A stretch of 64,000 nucleotides of DNA from Amycolatopsis cihanbeyliensis (lineage in GTDB: Bacteria > Actinomycetota > Actinomycetes > Mycobacteriales > Pseudonocardiaceae), in contig NZ_VFML01000002.1 in assembly GCF_006715045.1 (NCBI RefSeq), forward strand, positions 248,001-312,000, in the 5' to 3' direction. The notes beneath the pieces are model-generated. The model saw nothing but the letters and a program-made list of their open reading frames with translations. It did not search any database and had not been told where the DNA came from. This document shows positions 18,900-30,531 of the stretch, in pieces; the stretch's first letter is position 1, and each line of letters opens with the position of its first letter. The position numbers and the translations under genes are program-made.

Positions 18900-19904
18900 T
18901 CAGAAGGGCAGGCCGAGAACCGGGAGGCCGATGGCGGAGTCCACGGCGAGGGCACAGAACACGATCATCAGGTACGTGTTGGACCGGTGGAACAGCGACA
19001 TCGGCTTGGTCCGCGCGCCCGCGCGGACCGCGGCGTACAGCCGGTGCGCGTAGAACAGGAACCAGGCACCGGCCAGGGCGGCGAAGGCGGCGTACAGCCA
19101 GCTGGTGGCCGGGGCCAGCAGCAGCGTCCAGCCCACCATGACCCACGAATAGATGACGATCTGCCGCGCCACATGCTGCGGGGTCGCCACCACCGGCAGC
19201 ATCGGCACTCCGGCCCGCTCGTAGTCCTCGCGGTACTTCATGGCCAGCGCCCAGGTGTGCGGCGGGGTCCAGAAGAAGATCACGCCGAACATCACCAGCG
19301 CCGGCCAGGCGACCGTGTTCTCCACCGCGGCCCAGCCGATCACCACCGGCATGCAGCCCGCCGCTCCGCCCCACACCACGTTCTGCGGGGTACGCCGCTT
19401 GAGCACCAGCGTGTACACGAAGATGTAGAACAGGATCGTGCCGACGGCCAGCATCGCGGCCAGCAGGTTCACCGTGAGCAGCAACACGGCGAAGGACGCC
19501 AGTCCCAGCGCCAGCCCGAAGACCAGCGCGCCCAGCCTCGGCACCGAGTCGCGCACCAGCGGACGCCGCTTGGTGCGGTTCATCACCTTGTCGATATCGG
19601 CGTCGATCACGCAGTTCAGCGCGTTCGCGCTGCCCGCGGCCATGGTGCCGCCGACCAGCGTCGCCAGCACCAGCCACGGCGAGGGGATGTCCCGTGCCGC
19701 GAGGAACATCGCCGGAATCGTGGTGACCAGCAGTAGCTCGATCACCCGCGGCTTCGCCAGCGCGGCATACGCGCCGACGGTGCGCAGGAAGCCACGCCCG
19801 CCGCGCACGGGAGGTTCGCCGGTGGGGCGCACGGAGCCGGCGGCGCCATCGACGCCGGAGCCGGTGGGGTCACCGCTGCCATGCGCAGCGTGCACCAACG
19901 ACAT
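18900..19904 (-). CDS. ctaB: CtaB, protoheme IX farnesyltransferase (heme O synthase)
   Basis: A 334-residue membrane prenyltransferase of the UbiA superfamily. It attaches a farnesyl chain to heme b to give heme O, the substrate of CtaA. The two Asp-rich motifs are present: [20 protein letters not shown] near residue 100 and [11 protein letters not shown] near residue 235. The segment [15 protein letters not shown] is diagnostic of CtaB. About nine helices are expected. The first 50 residues are a polar Gly/Thr-rich tail. The ATG at 19904 has an AGGGAG ribosome binding site; the frame continues upstream without support. It diverges from tkt. Confidence 0.95.
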   Translation of the reverse strand: MSLVHAAHGSGDPTGSGVDGAAGSVRPTGEPPVRGGRGFLRTVGAYAALAKPRVIELLLVTTIPAMFLAARDIPSPWLVLATLVGGTMAAGSANALNCVIDADIDKVMNRTKRRPLVRDSVPRLGALVFGLALGLASFAVLLLTVNLLAAMLAVGTILFYIFVYTLVLKRRTPQNVVWGGAAGCMPVVIGWAAVENTVAWPALVMFGVIFFWTPPHTWALAMKYREDYERAGVPMLPVVATPQHVARQIVIYSWVMVGWTLLLAPATSWLYAAFAALAGAWFLFYAHRLYAAVRAGARTKPMSLFHRSNTYLMIVFCALAVDSAIGLPVLGLPF

Positions 19905-20146
19905 TTCGCTCCCTGCATCAGTTCGGGTTGTGGGCGCCGATCGGAGCAACCCCGAGGCTGCCACCCGTCGTGATCGTAGTTGGCGAGGTTTCGTCCCCCG
20001 TTCGCGGGTCCGCGGTGCGCGGCGCCCTGCCGACCCGGCCGCACCTACTACTCTGGCGACTGCGGGCATGGCTGGATTTCGGTATCGATTAAGATGACGG
20101 CCGGCTGCGCACTTGGTCGACAGATACAGTCAGGAGTTCGAGTTCA

Positions 20147-22270
<2,124 letters not shown>

Positions 22271-22290
22271 CACGCGAAGGGGATGAACAG

Positions 22291-23406
22291 ATGAGCACCA
22301 CCGATAGGCTCGCCCAGCTTTCCGAGGCCGGGGTGTCGGTCTGGCTCGACGACCTGTCCAGGGAACGGTTGAACACCGGCAATCTCGCCGAGCTCATCCG
22401 GGACAAGCACGTCGTCGGCGTCACCACCAACCCGACGATCTTCGCGGGCGCGCTCTCCGCGGGCGCGGCCTACGACGAGCAGGTCGCCGAGCTGGCCGGG
22501 CGCGGCGCGGATGTGGACGCTGCGGTGCGCGAACTGACCACCACCGACGTGCGCAACGCGGCCGACCTGTTCCGCGAGGTCTACCGGGACACCGGCGGCG
22601 TGGACGGCCGGGTGTCCATCGAGGTGGACCCGCGGCTGGCCAAGGAGACGGACAGGACTGTCGCCGAGGCGCAGGATCTGTGGAAGACAGTGGACCGGCC
22701 GAACGTGCTGATCAAGATCCCGGCCACCGAGCAGGGGCTGCCGGCGATCACCCGCACCCTGGCCGAGGGCATCAGCGTCAACGTCACGCTGATCTTCTCC
22801 ACCGACCGCTACCGCGCGGTGATCGAGGCCTTCTTCGCCGGCCTCGAGCAGGCCAAGGCGAACGGGCACGACCTTTCCGGCATCCACTCGGTCGCCTCCT
22901 TCTTCGTGTCCAGGGTGGACTCCGAGGTGGACAAGCGGCTGGCGGAGATCGGATCCGGCGAGGCGAAGGCCATGCTCGGCGAGGCGGCGATCGCGAACGC
23001 ACAGCTCGCCTACGCCACCTACCTGGAGATGTTCGCCACCGACCGGTGGAAGGCGCTGGCGGAGCACGGCGCCAACCCGCAGCGCCCGCTGTGGGCCTCC
23101 ACCGGGGTGAAGAGCCCGGAGTACTCCGACACCCGCTATGTGGATCGGCTGGTGGTCGCCGGCACGGTGAACACCATGCCGGAGCAGACCCTGGAGGCGG
23201 CGGCCGACCACGCCGAGATCACAGGGGACACCGTCACCGGAACCGAGGAACGGGCCAGGGCGGTGTTCGACCGGCTGGAGGTGATCGGGGTGAACGTGGC
23301 GGACGTGTTCCGCGTACTGGAGAACGAAGGCGTGCAGAAGTTCGAGAAGTCGTGGACCGAGCTGCTGGACACGGTCTCCGGGCAGCTCGACAAGGCAAGG
23401 AGCTGA
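22291..23406 (+). CDS. tal: Transaldolase
   Basis: A 371-residue class I aldolase-type transaldolase moving a dihydroxyacetone unit from sedoheptulose 7-phosphate to glyceraldehyde 3-phosphate. The Schiff-base lysine is Lys142 in NVLIKIPAT. Asp20 of [11 protein letters not shown] and the GVTTNPTIF loop complete the active site. The length fits the long actinobacterial form (TalB-like subfamily also seen as Rv1448c). It starts 20 bases after tkt with the ribosome binding site GAAGGGGATG. The start is clear from the conserved N terminus [20 protein letters not shown]. Confidence 0.96.
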   Translation: MSTTDRLAQLSEAGVSVWLDDLSRERLNTGNLAELIRDKHVVGVTTNPTIFAGALSAGAAYDEQVAELAGRGADVDAAVRELTTTDVRNAADLFREVYRDTGGVDGRVSIEVDPRLAKETDRTVAEAQDLWKTVDRPNVLIKIPATEQGLPAITRTLAEGISVNVTLIFSTDRYRAVIEAFFAGLEQAKANGHDLSGIHSVASFFVSRVDSEVDKRLAEIGSGEAKAMLGEAAIANAQLAYATYLEMFATDRWKALAEHGANPQRPLWASTGVKSPEYSDTRYVDRLVVAGTVNTMPEQTLEAAADHAEITGDTVTGTEERARAVFDRLEVIGVNVADVFRVLENEGVQKFEKSWTELLDTVSGQLDKARS

Positions 23407-23414
23407 CGAGGCGG

Positions 23415-25043
23415 ATGGCGGACTCCACAATGCTCGCGGTCGCGGTCGGCGAGGTCGTCCCCGGCGAGACCGTCGCCGACCTGGTGGACAAGCTCGTCGA
23501 GGAGCGGGTGGCGAGCAGGCTCGCGGCACAGGATCCCACGCTGTGGGGCCCGGACGCCGAGTCCGAGGCCGCCATCCGGCTGGCCTGGACCACGCTGTAC
23601 AAGACCTCACGCCCGCTGATCGGCGAGATCGAGGCGTTGCGTGAGGAGCTCCGGTCCGAGGGTGTGGACCGGGTGGTGCTGGCCGGGATGGGTGGCTCCT
23701 CGCTGGCGCCCGAGGTGATCACCGCGGCCGAGGGCGTGCCGCTGACCGTGCTGGACACCACCGACCCCGGCCAGGTGGCCGACGCGCTGGCCGGCGACCT
23801 GGACCGCACGGTGCTGGTGGTGTCCTCCAAGTCCGGCGGCACCGTGGAGACCGACAGCCACCGGCGGATCTTCGCCGCGGCCTTCACCGAGGCAGGCATG
23901 GACGCGGCGTCCCGGATCGTGGTGGTGACCGACCCCGGCTCACCGCTGGCCGAGCTCGCCGAGTCCGAGGGATACCGCAGGGTGTTCCTCGCCGACCCGA
24001 ACGTGGGCGGCCGCTACTCGGCGCTGACCGCGTTCGGGCTGGTGCCGGCGGGGCTGGCGGGCGCGGACGTGGCCAGGCTGCTGGACCAGGCCGCGAGCGC
24101 CAGCGACATGGTATCGGCCGATGTGGACGACAATCCCGCGCTGAAGCTGGCCGCCTCGCTGGCCGCGGCACACGACGCCGGCGCGGAGAAGGTGGTGCTG
24201 ACCACTACCGACGCGGGCAGCGCGAGCACGCTGACCGGCTTCGGCGACTGGGCTGAGCAGCTGATCGCGGAGTCCACCGGCAAGCAGGGCACCGGGCTGC
24301 TGCCGGTGGTGGTCGGGGGGCCGAACGCCCCCGGGTTCGATGATGCGGGCCCGGACGCGCTACCGGTGGCGATCGGGCCGATGCTCGGTGCCGCCAGGGT
24401 GAGCACCCGCGGCCCGCTCGGTGGGCAGTTCCTGCTCTGGGAGTACGCCACCGCGATCGCCGGCAGGCTGCTCGGGATCAACCCGTTCGACCAGCCCGAT
24501 GTGGAGGCCGCGAAGAAGGCCGCGCGGTCCCTGCTGGACGACCCGAGCGCGCTCGGGGGTTCGCAGGCTCCGTCCACTGTGGTTGGTCACGTGGAGGTGT
24601 ATGCCTCGGCGGGGACCTCGGGCGACGACGGGCTGGCGGCCGTGCTGCGCGAGTTCCTCGGTTCCGCGCCGGAAGGCGGGTACCTCGCGGTGCAGGCCTA
24701 TCTCGACCGGCTGGACGACGCCTCGGCGGCGCTGCTGCGCACCGAGCTGGCCGGCCGCGCCGGGCTGCAGACCACCTTCGGCTGGGGCCCACGGTTCCTG
24801 CACTCGACCGGGCAGTACCACAAGGGGGGCCACCAGAACGGGATCTTCCTGCAGATCACCGGTGCGGTGGAGAACGACCTCGACGTTCCCGACCGCCCGT
24901 ACACTTTGGGCACACTCCAGCTCGCGCAGGCGCTCGGCGACGGGCAGGTGCTGCTGGAGCACGGCAGGCCCGTGCTCCGCCTGCACCTCACCGACCGGGC
25001 GGCGGGACTGGCCGAACTCGTCCGTGCGATTCAGGAACTGTGA
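23415..25043 (+). CDS. pgi: Glucose-6-phosphate isomerase
   Basis: A 542-residue phosphoglucose isomerase interconverting glucose 6-phosphate and fructose 6-phosphate. The sugar-phosphate site is VLVVSSKSGGTVETDSHRR. GMGGSSLAPEVI lies near residue 95. The C-terminal active-site region YHKGGHQNGIFLQIT carries the catalytic His and the final Lys region. This is the form found beside tal and zwf in several actinobacteria and differs from the classical 550-residue enzyme in sequence order of motifs. In M. tuberculosis pgi lies elsewhere, so this insertion marks a difference in gene order. It starts eight bases after tal. Confidence 0.92.
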   Translation: MADSTMLAVAVGEVVPGETVADLVDKLVEERVASRLAAQDPTLWGPDAESEAAIRLAWTTLYKTSRPLIGEIEALREELRSEGVDRVVLAGMGGSSLAPEVITAAEGVPLTVLDTTDPGQVADALAGDLDRTVLVVSSKSGGTVETDSHRRIFAAAFTEAGMDAASRIVVVTDPGSPLAELAESEGYRRVFLADPNVGGRYSALTAFGLVPAGLAGADVARLLDQAASASDMVSADVDDNPALKLAASLAAAHDAGAEKVVLTTTDAGSASTLTGFGDWAEQLIAESTGKQGTGLLPVVVGGPNAPGFDDAGPDALPVAIGPMLGAARVSTRGPLGGQFLLWEYATAIAGRLLGINPFDQPDVEAAKKAARSLLDDPSALGGSQAPSTVVGHVEVYASAGTSGDDGLAAVLREFLGSAPEGGYLAVQAYLDRLDDASAALLRTELAGRAGLQTTFGWGPRFLHSTGQYHKGGHQNGIFLQITGAVENDLDVPDRPYTLGTLQLAQALGDGQVLLEHGRPVLRLHLTDRAAGLAELVRAIQEL

Positions 25044-25046
25044 TAC

Positions 25047-26576
25047 ATGAGTCGTCAGTGGACCAACCCGCTCCGGGACCCGCGGGACAAGCGGCTGCCG
25101 AGGATCGCGGGCCCCTCCAGCCTGGTGATCTTCGGCGTCACCGGTGACCTCTCGCGCAAGAAACTGATGCCCGCGATCTACGACCTCGCGCATCGTGGGC
25201 TGCTGCCCGCGGGGTTCTCCCTGGTCGGGTTCGCCCGCAGGGAGTGGGAGCACCAGGACTTCGGCGAGATGGTGCACGACGCGGTGGCCGAGCACGCGCG
25301 CACGACCTTCCGGGAGTCGGTGTGGAACCGGCTGGCCGAGGGCATCCGTTTCGTCCCGGGCACCTTCGATGACGACGACTCCTTCGACCGTCTCGCGCAG
25401 GCCGTGCGGGAGCTCGGCGAGGAACGCGGCACCGGCGGCAACACGGCGTTCTACCTCTCCATCCCGCCGTGGGCCTTCCCGGTGGTGACCAAGCAACTGG
25501 CCCGCTGCGGCCTCGCCGACTCCGACGCCGACACCTGGCGCCGGGTGGTGATCGAGAAGCCGTTCGGGCACGACCTGGCCAGTGCCAAGGAGCTGAACAA
25601 CGTCGTCAACGACGTGTTCCCCGAGGAGTCGGTGTTCCGGATCGACCACTACCTCGGCAAGGAGACGGTGCAGAACATCCTGGCGCTGCGCTTCGCCAAC
25701 CAGTTGTTCGAGCCGATCTGGAACGCCAACCACGTGGACCACGTGCAGATCACCATGGCCGAGGACATCGGACTCGGCGGGCGCGCCGGCTACTACGACG
25801 GGATCGGCGCGGCCAGGGACGTGATCCAGAACCACCTGCTGCAACTGCTGGCGTTCACGGCGATGGAGGAGCCGCTGTCCTTCGAACCGAACGCGCTGCG
25901 CGCGGAGAAGGTCAAGGTGCTGGCGGCCACCAAGGCATTGCAGCCCTTCGACCAGACCACCGCGCGCGGGCAGTACGCGGGCGGCTGGCAGGGCGGCACC
26001 AAGGTGCCCGGCCTGCTGCAGGAGGACGGCTTCGCCAAGGACTCCACCACCGAGACCTACGCGGCGGTGACCTTGGAGGTACAGAACCGTCGCTGGGCGG
26101 GCGTACCGTTCTACCTGCGCACCGGCAAGCGGCTGGGCCGGCGGGTGACCGAGATCGCGGTGGTGTTCAAGCGGGCCCCGCACCTGCCGTTCGACTCCTC
26201 CTCCACCGAGGAGCTCGGGCAGAACGCGCTGGTGATCCGGGTGCAACCGGACGAGGGTGTCACCCTGCGGTTCGGCTCGAAGGTACCCGGCACCACCATG
26301 GAGGTCCGGGACGTGACCATGGACTTCGGCTACGGGCACGCGTTCACCGAGTCCTCGCCGGAGGCATACGAGCGGCTGATCCTGGACGTGCTGCTCGGCG
26401 AGCCCTCGCTGTTCCCGGTGAACGACGAGGTCGAGCTGTCCTGGCGGATCCTCGACCCGGTGCTGGAGCACTGGGCCGAACATGGTGCGCCCGAGTCGTA
26501 CCAGCCCGGCTCCTGGGGACCACCCTCGGCCGAGGACCTACTCGCCCGCAGCGGCAGGCACTGGAGGCGGCCATGA
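25047..26576 (+). CDS. zwf: Glucose-6-phosphate 1-dehydrogenase
   Basis: A 509-residue enzyme that oxidises glucose 6-phosphate to 6-phosphogluconolactone with NADP. The coenzyme motif is GVTGDLSRKKL at residues 30-40. The catalytic site RIDHYLGKETVQN contains the active His and substrate-binding Lys. Length and motifs are complete. The start lies three bases after the pgi stop. The stop overlaps opcA in ATGA, and OpcA is the known assembly partner, so the two are made together. Confidence 0.97.
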   Translation: MSRQWTNPLRDPRDKRLPRIAGPSSLVIFGVTGDLSRKKLMPAIYDLAHRGLLPAGFSLVGFARREWEHQDFGEMVHDAVAEHARTTFRESVWNRLAEGIRFVPGTFDDDDSFDRLAQAVRELGEERGTGGNTAFYLSIPPWAFPVVTKQLARCGLADSDADTWRRVVIEKPFGHDLASAKELNNVVNDVFPEESVFRIDHYLGKETVQNILALRFANQLFEPIWNANHVDHVQITMAEDIGLGGRAGYYDGIGAARDVIQNHLLQLLAFTAMEEPLSFEPNALRAEKVKVLAATKALQPFDQTTARGQYAGGWQGGTKVPGLLQEDGFAKDSTTETYAAVTLEVQNRRWAGVPFYLRTGKRLGRRVTEIAVVFKRAPHLPFDSSSTEELGQNALVIRVQPDEGVTLRFGSKVPGTTMEVRDVTMDFGYGHAFTESSPEAYERLILDVLLGEPSLFPVNDEVELSWRILDPVLEHWAEHGAPESYQPGSWGPPSAEDLLARSGRHWRRP

Positions 26577-27574
26577 TCATCGACCTGCCGTCCACCACCA
26601 CCTCGCAGGTCAACAACAAGCTGGTCGAGCTGCGCGAACGCGGCGGAGCCGTCGCGCTGGGCAGGGTCCTCACCCTGGTCATCGCGGCGGAGGACGACGA
26701 GCACCTCGAGGAGGCTGTCGACGCGGCCAACGAGGCCAGCCGGGAGCACCCGTCCCGGGTGATCGTGGTGGCCAAGGGGTCGCGCCCGGCCGCGGCGCGC
26801 ATCGACGGGCAGATCCGGGTCGGCGGCGACGCGGGTGCCAGCGAGGTGATCGTGCTGCGGCTGTACGGTCCGCTGGCCGGTCAGGGGCAGAGCGCGGTGA
26901 TCCCGTTGCTGCTGCCGGACGCGCCGATCGTGACCTGGTGGCCCAGTGCTGGGCCGAAGGCACCGGCCACGGACCCGCTCGGGCAGATCGCCCAGCGCCG
27001 GATCACCGACTCGGCCGCGGAGAAGAGCCCCATCCGCACGCTGACCGCGCGCGGCAGGTCCTACGTGGCCGGGGACACCGACCTCGCCTGGGCCCGGCTG
27101 ACCCGCTGGCGCGCGCAGCTGGTCTCCGCGCTCGACCTGCCGCCCTACGAGAAGGTCACCGGGGCGACGGTGACCGGCGAGGCGGACTCGCCGTCCACCG
27201 AGCTGCTGGCCGGCTGGCTCGCCGAGTACCTCAAGGCCCCGGTCAAGCGGGTGAAGACCAGCGAGGCGCAGGGCATCGTGTCGGTGAGCCTGAACCGCCG
27301 GTCCGGGCCGATCGAGCTGCACCGGCCGGACGGGCGCGTCGGCAGGCTCACCCAGCCGGGCCAGCCCGCGCGGCGGATCGCGCTGCAGCGCCGGGACACC
27401 AGGGACTGCCTGATCGAGGAGCTGCGCAGGCTCGACCCGGACGAGGTCTACGAGGCGGCGCTGCACGGGCTCGAGAAGCTCGCCAGCGGTACCGGCCGCA
27501 AGCGCGGCACCACCGCCAACGGCGGCAAGGCAGGCAAGGGCGAGGCGAGAACGACCAGGAAGGCCGCCACGTGA
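26573..27574 (+). CDS. opcA: OpcA, glucose-6-phosphate dehydrogenase assembly protein
   Basis: A 333-residue protein of the OpcA/Rv1446c family, which is needed for active Zwf in cyanobacteria and actinobacteria. It may act as a redox-sensitive allosteric or assembly factor. Recognisable parts are LPSTTTSQVNNKLVELRERGG at the N terminus, PLLLPDAPIVTWWP in the middle, and a basic Lys/Gly/Thr-rich tail ending GKGEARTTRKAAT. It is coupled on both sides: ATGA with zwf and GTGA with pgl. Confidence 0.93.
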   Translation: MIIDLPSTTTSQVNNKLVELRERGGAVALGRVLTLVIAAEDDEHLEEAVDAANEASREHPSRVIVVAKGSRPAAARIDGQIRVGGDAGASEVIVLRLYGPLAGQGQSAVIPLLLPDAPIVTWWPSAGPKAPATDPLGQIAQRRITDSAAEKSPIRTLTARGRSYVAGDTDLAWARLTRWRAQLVSALDLPPYEKVTGATVTGEADSPSTELLAGWLAEYLKAPVKRVKTSEAQGIVSVSLNRRSGPIELHRPDGRVGRLTQPGQPARRIALQRRDTRDCLIEELRRLDPDEVYEAALHGLEKLASGTGRKRGTTANGGKAGKGEARTTRKAAT

Positions 27575-28314
27575 GCAATCCCGATGTGGTCGTGCACGCC
27601 GATCCGGAGCTGCTCGCCGCGGCCTGCGCGGCCCGGCTGATCACCGCCGTACTGGACGCGCAGGCGGAGCAGGGCACCGCCTCGGTGGTGCTGACCGGCG
27701 GCGGCACCGGCATCGCGGTGCTGGAGCAGGTGCGCCACTCCCCCGCACGGGACGCGATCGACTGGTCGCGGGTGGACCTGTACTGGGGCGACGAGCGGTT
27801 CCTTCCCGCGGACGACGACGAGCGCAACGAGAAGCAGGCCCGGCGGGCGTTGCTCGACCACATCCCGGTGGATCCGGCCCGGGTACACGCGATGGCGGCC
27901 TCGGACGGCGAGTTCGGTGCCGACCCGGAGGCCGCGGCCGCCGACTACGCCAGGGTGCTGGCCGAGGCCGCGGGTACGGGGCAGGACGTGCCCGCCTTCG
28001 ACGTGCTGCTGCTGGGCCTCGGCGGCGAGGGGCACACCGCGTCGATCTTCCCGGACTCCCCTGCCGTGCACGAGAGCGAGCGCTCGGTGGTCGCCGTGCG
28101 TGACTCACCGAAGCCCCCACCCACCCGGATCTCCCTGACCCTGCCCGCCATCCGGCGGGCACGCGAGGTCTGGCTGGTCACCACCGGCGAGGCCAAGGCC
28201 GAGGCGGTCGCCCTCGCCCTCGCCGGCGCGGACGAGGTACGGCTCCCGGTCGCCGGTGCCCGCGGCCGGCGCACCCGCTGGCTCCTGGATCGCACCGCCG
28301 CACCCCGCCGCTAG
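27571..28314 (+). CDS. pgl: 6-phosphogluconolactonase
   Basis: A 247-residue member of the NagB/Pgl superfamily (DevB type). It hydrolyses 6-phosphogluconolactone made by Zwf. Motifs are VLTGGGTGIAVLE for phosphate binding, VDLYWGDERFLPADDDERNEKQAR, and LLLGLGGEGHTASIFPDS, the family signature with the catalytic Glu/His pair. It starts at a GTG inside the opcA stop (GTGA). It closes the pentose-phosphate run; 20 bases later a 21-nt repeat array begins. Confidence 0.96.
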   Translation: MSNPDVVVHADPELLAAACAARLITAVLDAQAEQGTASVVLTGGGTGIAVLEQVRHSPARDAIDWSRVDLYWGDERFLPADDDERNEKQARRALLDHIPVDPARVHAMAASDGEFGADPEAAAADYARVLAEAAGTGQDVPAFDVLLLGLGGEGHTASIFPDSPAVHESERSVVAVRDSPKPPPTRISLTLPAIRRAREVWLVTTGEAKAEAVALALAGADEVRLPVAGARGRRTRWLLDRTAAPRR

Positions 28315-28334
28315 AGATCTCCGCAGCTCAGACG

Positions 28335-28418
28335 GCGTGTTTGCCGTCCACGTACGCGTGTTTGCCATCCATGCACGCGAGTTGGCCGTCCACGTGGGCG
28401 AGTTTGCCGCGCACGGCG
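28335..28418. repeat. 21-nt-period repeat array, locus B (after pgl)
   Basis: Four head-to-tail units of exactly 21 bases begin at 28335, 28356, 28377 and 28398. The first is GCGTGTTTGCCGTCCACGTA plus C, and the others differ at 3-8 positions. This is the reverse complement of the unit at loci A and C. The 315-bp gap from 28315 to 28629 otherwise holds only the kinase upstream region, with a GAGAGG ribosome binding site and no promoter I could place with confidence. Confidence 0.85.
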
Positions 28419-28629
28419 TCACCCCTCGGACACGCGCGGTGGTGTAGTTGCGCTTCGTGCACAGTGTGCCGCACTATCACCCGAACAGGTGTCTCAGCTC
28501 GGCAATTTGACCCCTCCGATAGGAATAATCGCACTCTTAGCATCCGCACATTTGTTCGTTGCTGCGCGTCCCATTCACGCCACGAGCACCTCTCTTCAGT
28601 AAGCGTCCACAAGACGAGAGGTCCAAGCC

Positions 28630-29847
28630 ATGACCACAGAGGGACTCTTCATCCAGGGAGTTTCGGTCGGCGGCCCTGGCGCGGGGGCCGCCGACCGAGC
28701 ACGGCGACCGGCCACACTGACCGACCAGTCATCCCGGTCGCCGTTCTTCCGGCGCCTCGGGGTCCGCTCATTCGGACTCGATGCGGCCGCGATCCTGCTC
28801 GCCGTCCTCGACGTCTGGCTGGTGATTCCGGCGGAGGCCCAGCCCTACTCGATGGTGCTGTCCGGCATCGCCTGCCTGGCGCTGGTGGCGCGGCGCTGGT
28901 TCCCGTTCATCGTCCTGCTCGCCACGATTCCCGGCTTCCTGGTCGGTTGGTCCCAGCTGGCGGCCATGATCGCGCTGGGCATGCTGGCCACCCGCATGCA
29001 GATGCACTGGCAGGTGTGGGTCGGCGCCACGCTGATCTGGATGTGCCGGTTCGTGCAGTGGCCACCCGAGGACTTCCTGGCGCAGAGCTGGCAGGAGCAC
29101 GTCTTCCACGGCATCTACGGGGTCATCGTCGCCGGGATGCCGGTGGCGATCGCGTTCCTGATCGGGGCACGGACCGAGCTCTCGGCACGGCTCAGAGAGC
29201 TCGCCGACAGCAGGGACAGGGAGAAGAAACTGCATGCCCAGGCCGTGCGCGCCGAGGAACGGGCGAGACTGGCCAGGGAGATGCACGACATGGTCTCGCA
29301 CGACATCACCCTGATCGCCATGCAGGCGGGGGCGTTGACGATGGCCAACTCCACCGAGGACGCCCAGCGCACCGCCAAGACGATCCGCGAACTCAGTACT
29401 CACACCCTCGAGGAACTGCGTGCGCTGGTCGGCATGTTGCGCTCGGGCGTGGAGCACGAGGAGGCCCAGCCCGGCATCACCGAGCTGAAGCAGCTGGTGC
29501 GCAACGCGGACGTGCCGGTGCAACTGACCGTCGAGAGCGTCCCGAACAGCCTGCCGACCCAGGTGTCCAACGCCGCGTACCGAACCGTCCAGGAATGCCT
29601 CACCAACGTGCACAAGCACGCGCCCGGCGCGAAGGCGGTGGTCCGGGTGCTGGGTGAGGAGGACGGTCTGCGGATCGAGGTGCTCAACGACCGGGCCCGC
29701 AAGCAGGTGTGCGGCCTGCCGTCCGGCGGCAACGGGCTGTCCGGGCTGGCCGAGCGGGCGCGGCTACTCGGCGGCACCTTCGAGACCGCCCCCACCGACG
29801 ACGGTGGCTTCCGGGTCCAGGCTCACTACCCCGTCTCCTCCGCCTGA
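28630..29847 (+). CDS. Orphan sensor histidine kinase (NarL/DesK type, HisKA_3)
   Basis: A 405-residue membrane kinase. Residues 48-180 contain four to five hydrophobic helices. A coiled linker then leads to the dimerisation domain RLAREMHDMVSHDITLIA, with phospho-acceptor His219. The ATPase domain shows the N box TVQECLTNVHKHA and the G box GGNGLSGLAERARLLGG. Such kinases normally phosphorylate a LuxR-type response regulator, but no regulator gene lies beside it. The next gene converges. There is no recognisable extracellular sensor domain, so the signal may be sensed in the membrane. Confidence 0.9.
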   Translation: MTTEGLFIQGVSVGGPGAGAADRARRPATLTDQSSRSPFFRRLGVRSFGLDAAAILLAVLDVWLVIPAEAQPYSMVLSGIACLALVARRWFPFIVLLATIPGFLVGWSQLAAMIALGMLATRMQMHWQVWVGATLIWMCRFVQWPPEDFLAQSWQEHVFHGIYGVIVAGMPVAIAFLIGARTELSARLRELADSRDREKKLHAQAVRAEERARLAREMHDMVSHDITLIAMQAGALTMANSTEDAQRTAKTIRELSTHTLEELRALVGMLRSGVEHEEAQPGITELKQLVRNADVPVQLTVESVPNSLPTQVSNAAYRTVQECLTNVHKHAPGAKAVVRVLGEEDGLRIEVLNDRARKQVCGLPSGGNGLSGLAERARLLGGTFETAPTDDGGFRVQAHYPVSSA

Positions 29848-29858
29848 CCGCTGCGCGT

Positions 29859-29892
29859 GACCCGTTCCCCACGACAACGCGGGGAACGGGTC
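29859..29892. terminator. Hairpin terminator between kinase and rbpA
   Basis: GACCCGTTCCCC (29859-29870) and GGGGAACGGGTC (29881-29892) pair perfectly over 12 bp around a ten-base loop. It lies 11 bases after the kinase stop. The converging rbpA gene ends about 100 bases further on, so the hairpin could serve both directions. No U-tract follows, as is usual at high GC. Confidence 0.7.
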
Positions 29893-29996
29893 CCTCAGCG
29901 CGACGGATCTGGAGCTGTGCCACCAGTCGGGGGACGAACAGCCCGCGCTCCGTGGTTCCGAGCCGGGATCAGCGCCGCCAGCTCAAGCCGGGTGGC

Positions 29997-30338
29997 TCAG
30001 ACTTCGCGACGCTGGCGGAGACGCTCGAGGGCGTCGGCCAGGATGGCCTCGCCGTCGGCGTCACTGCGCCGCTCCTTCACGTACGCGAGATGCGTCTTGT
30101 ACGGCTCGACGCGGGGCGCCTCGGGCGGGTTCTGCTCATCCTGCCCGCCGGGTAGCCCGCAGCGCGGGCAGTCCCACTCGTCGGGAATCTCGGCGTCCAT
30201 GGAGAACGAGGGCCGTGCCTCGTGCCCGTTGGCGCACCAGTAGGAGACCCGTCGGCGGGGCGCGGACTCGCCACGCTCCGACTCGCCGGACGGGCCGGCA
30301 CCGACCCTGGTGCCCCGAATCGCGTTACCGCCAACCAT
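29997..30338 (-). CDS. rbpA: RbpA, RNA polymerase-binding transcription activator
   Basis: A 113-residue actinobacterial RNA polymerase partner. It binds the primary sigma factor and promoter DNA and stabilises open complexes; in Streptomyces and mycobacteria it also affects rifampicin tolerance. The central RCD fold has Cys35 in YWCANGHE and Cys57/Cys60 in WDCPRCG. The basic linker and sigma-interacting helix end with EAILADALERLRQRREV. The N-terminal tail MVGGNAIRGTRVGAGP is typical. It lies downstream of secG in the same direction, separated by a strong nested hairpin. Confidence 0.95.
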   Translation of the reverse strand: MVGGNAIRGTRVGAGPSGESERGESAPRRRVSYWCANGHEARPSFSMDAEIPDEWDCPRCGLPGGQDEQNPPEAPRVEPYKTHLAYVKERRSDADGEAILADALERLRQRREV

Positions 30339-30344
30339 GAATCC

Positions 30345-30476
30345 TCACAGTGTCTCGTCAAGACGCGAGATCGGCAGCTGCCTCCCCAGCACGATGGCGC
30401 CCCGCAGCAGCGTGTCCCGGCTCGGCCGGGACACGCATCCGCAGGGCGCCATCTGCTCCGACATCACGTCTTGCAT
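30345..30476 (-). CDS. Possible small ORF (43 codons) just upstream of rbpA
   Basis: A short frame starts at ATG 30476 (or 30464) and ends with TGA six bases before rbpA. Its peptide includes APCGCVSRPSRDTLLRGA and ends LPISRLDETL. Third positions are mostly G or C, as in real genes nearby. The frame spans the nested hairpin, so it might be a leader peptide or a chance frame. No known family was recognised. Confidence 0.3.
   Translation of the reverse strand: MQDVMSEQMAPCGCVSRPSRDTLLRGAIVLGRQLPISRLDETL
30393..30453 (-). terminator. Nested hairpin between secG and rbpA (terminator or attenuator)
   Basis: An outer stem of 10 bp (GATGGCGCCC at 30393-30402 with GGGCGCCATC at 30444-30453) encloses two internal single-stranded tracts of eight bases. 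An inner stem of 11 bp follows (CGTGTCCCGGC at 30411-30421 with its exact complement at 30425-30435) with a TCG loop. It lies after the secG stop in the direction of transcription and about 55 bases before rbpA. Confidence 0.65.
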
Positions 30477-30531
30477 TGTTTTCACACTTATGGAAACGGT
30501 GGCGCACCCCCCGATGAGGCACGCCCGCACA

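Noticed and set aside
28335..28418. CRISPR array
   Set aside because: Units are only 21 bases, adjoin without spacers, and no cas genes are present. The 80-bp repeats at 62681 also lack spacers.
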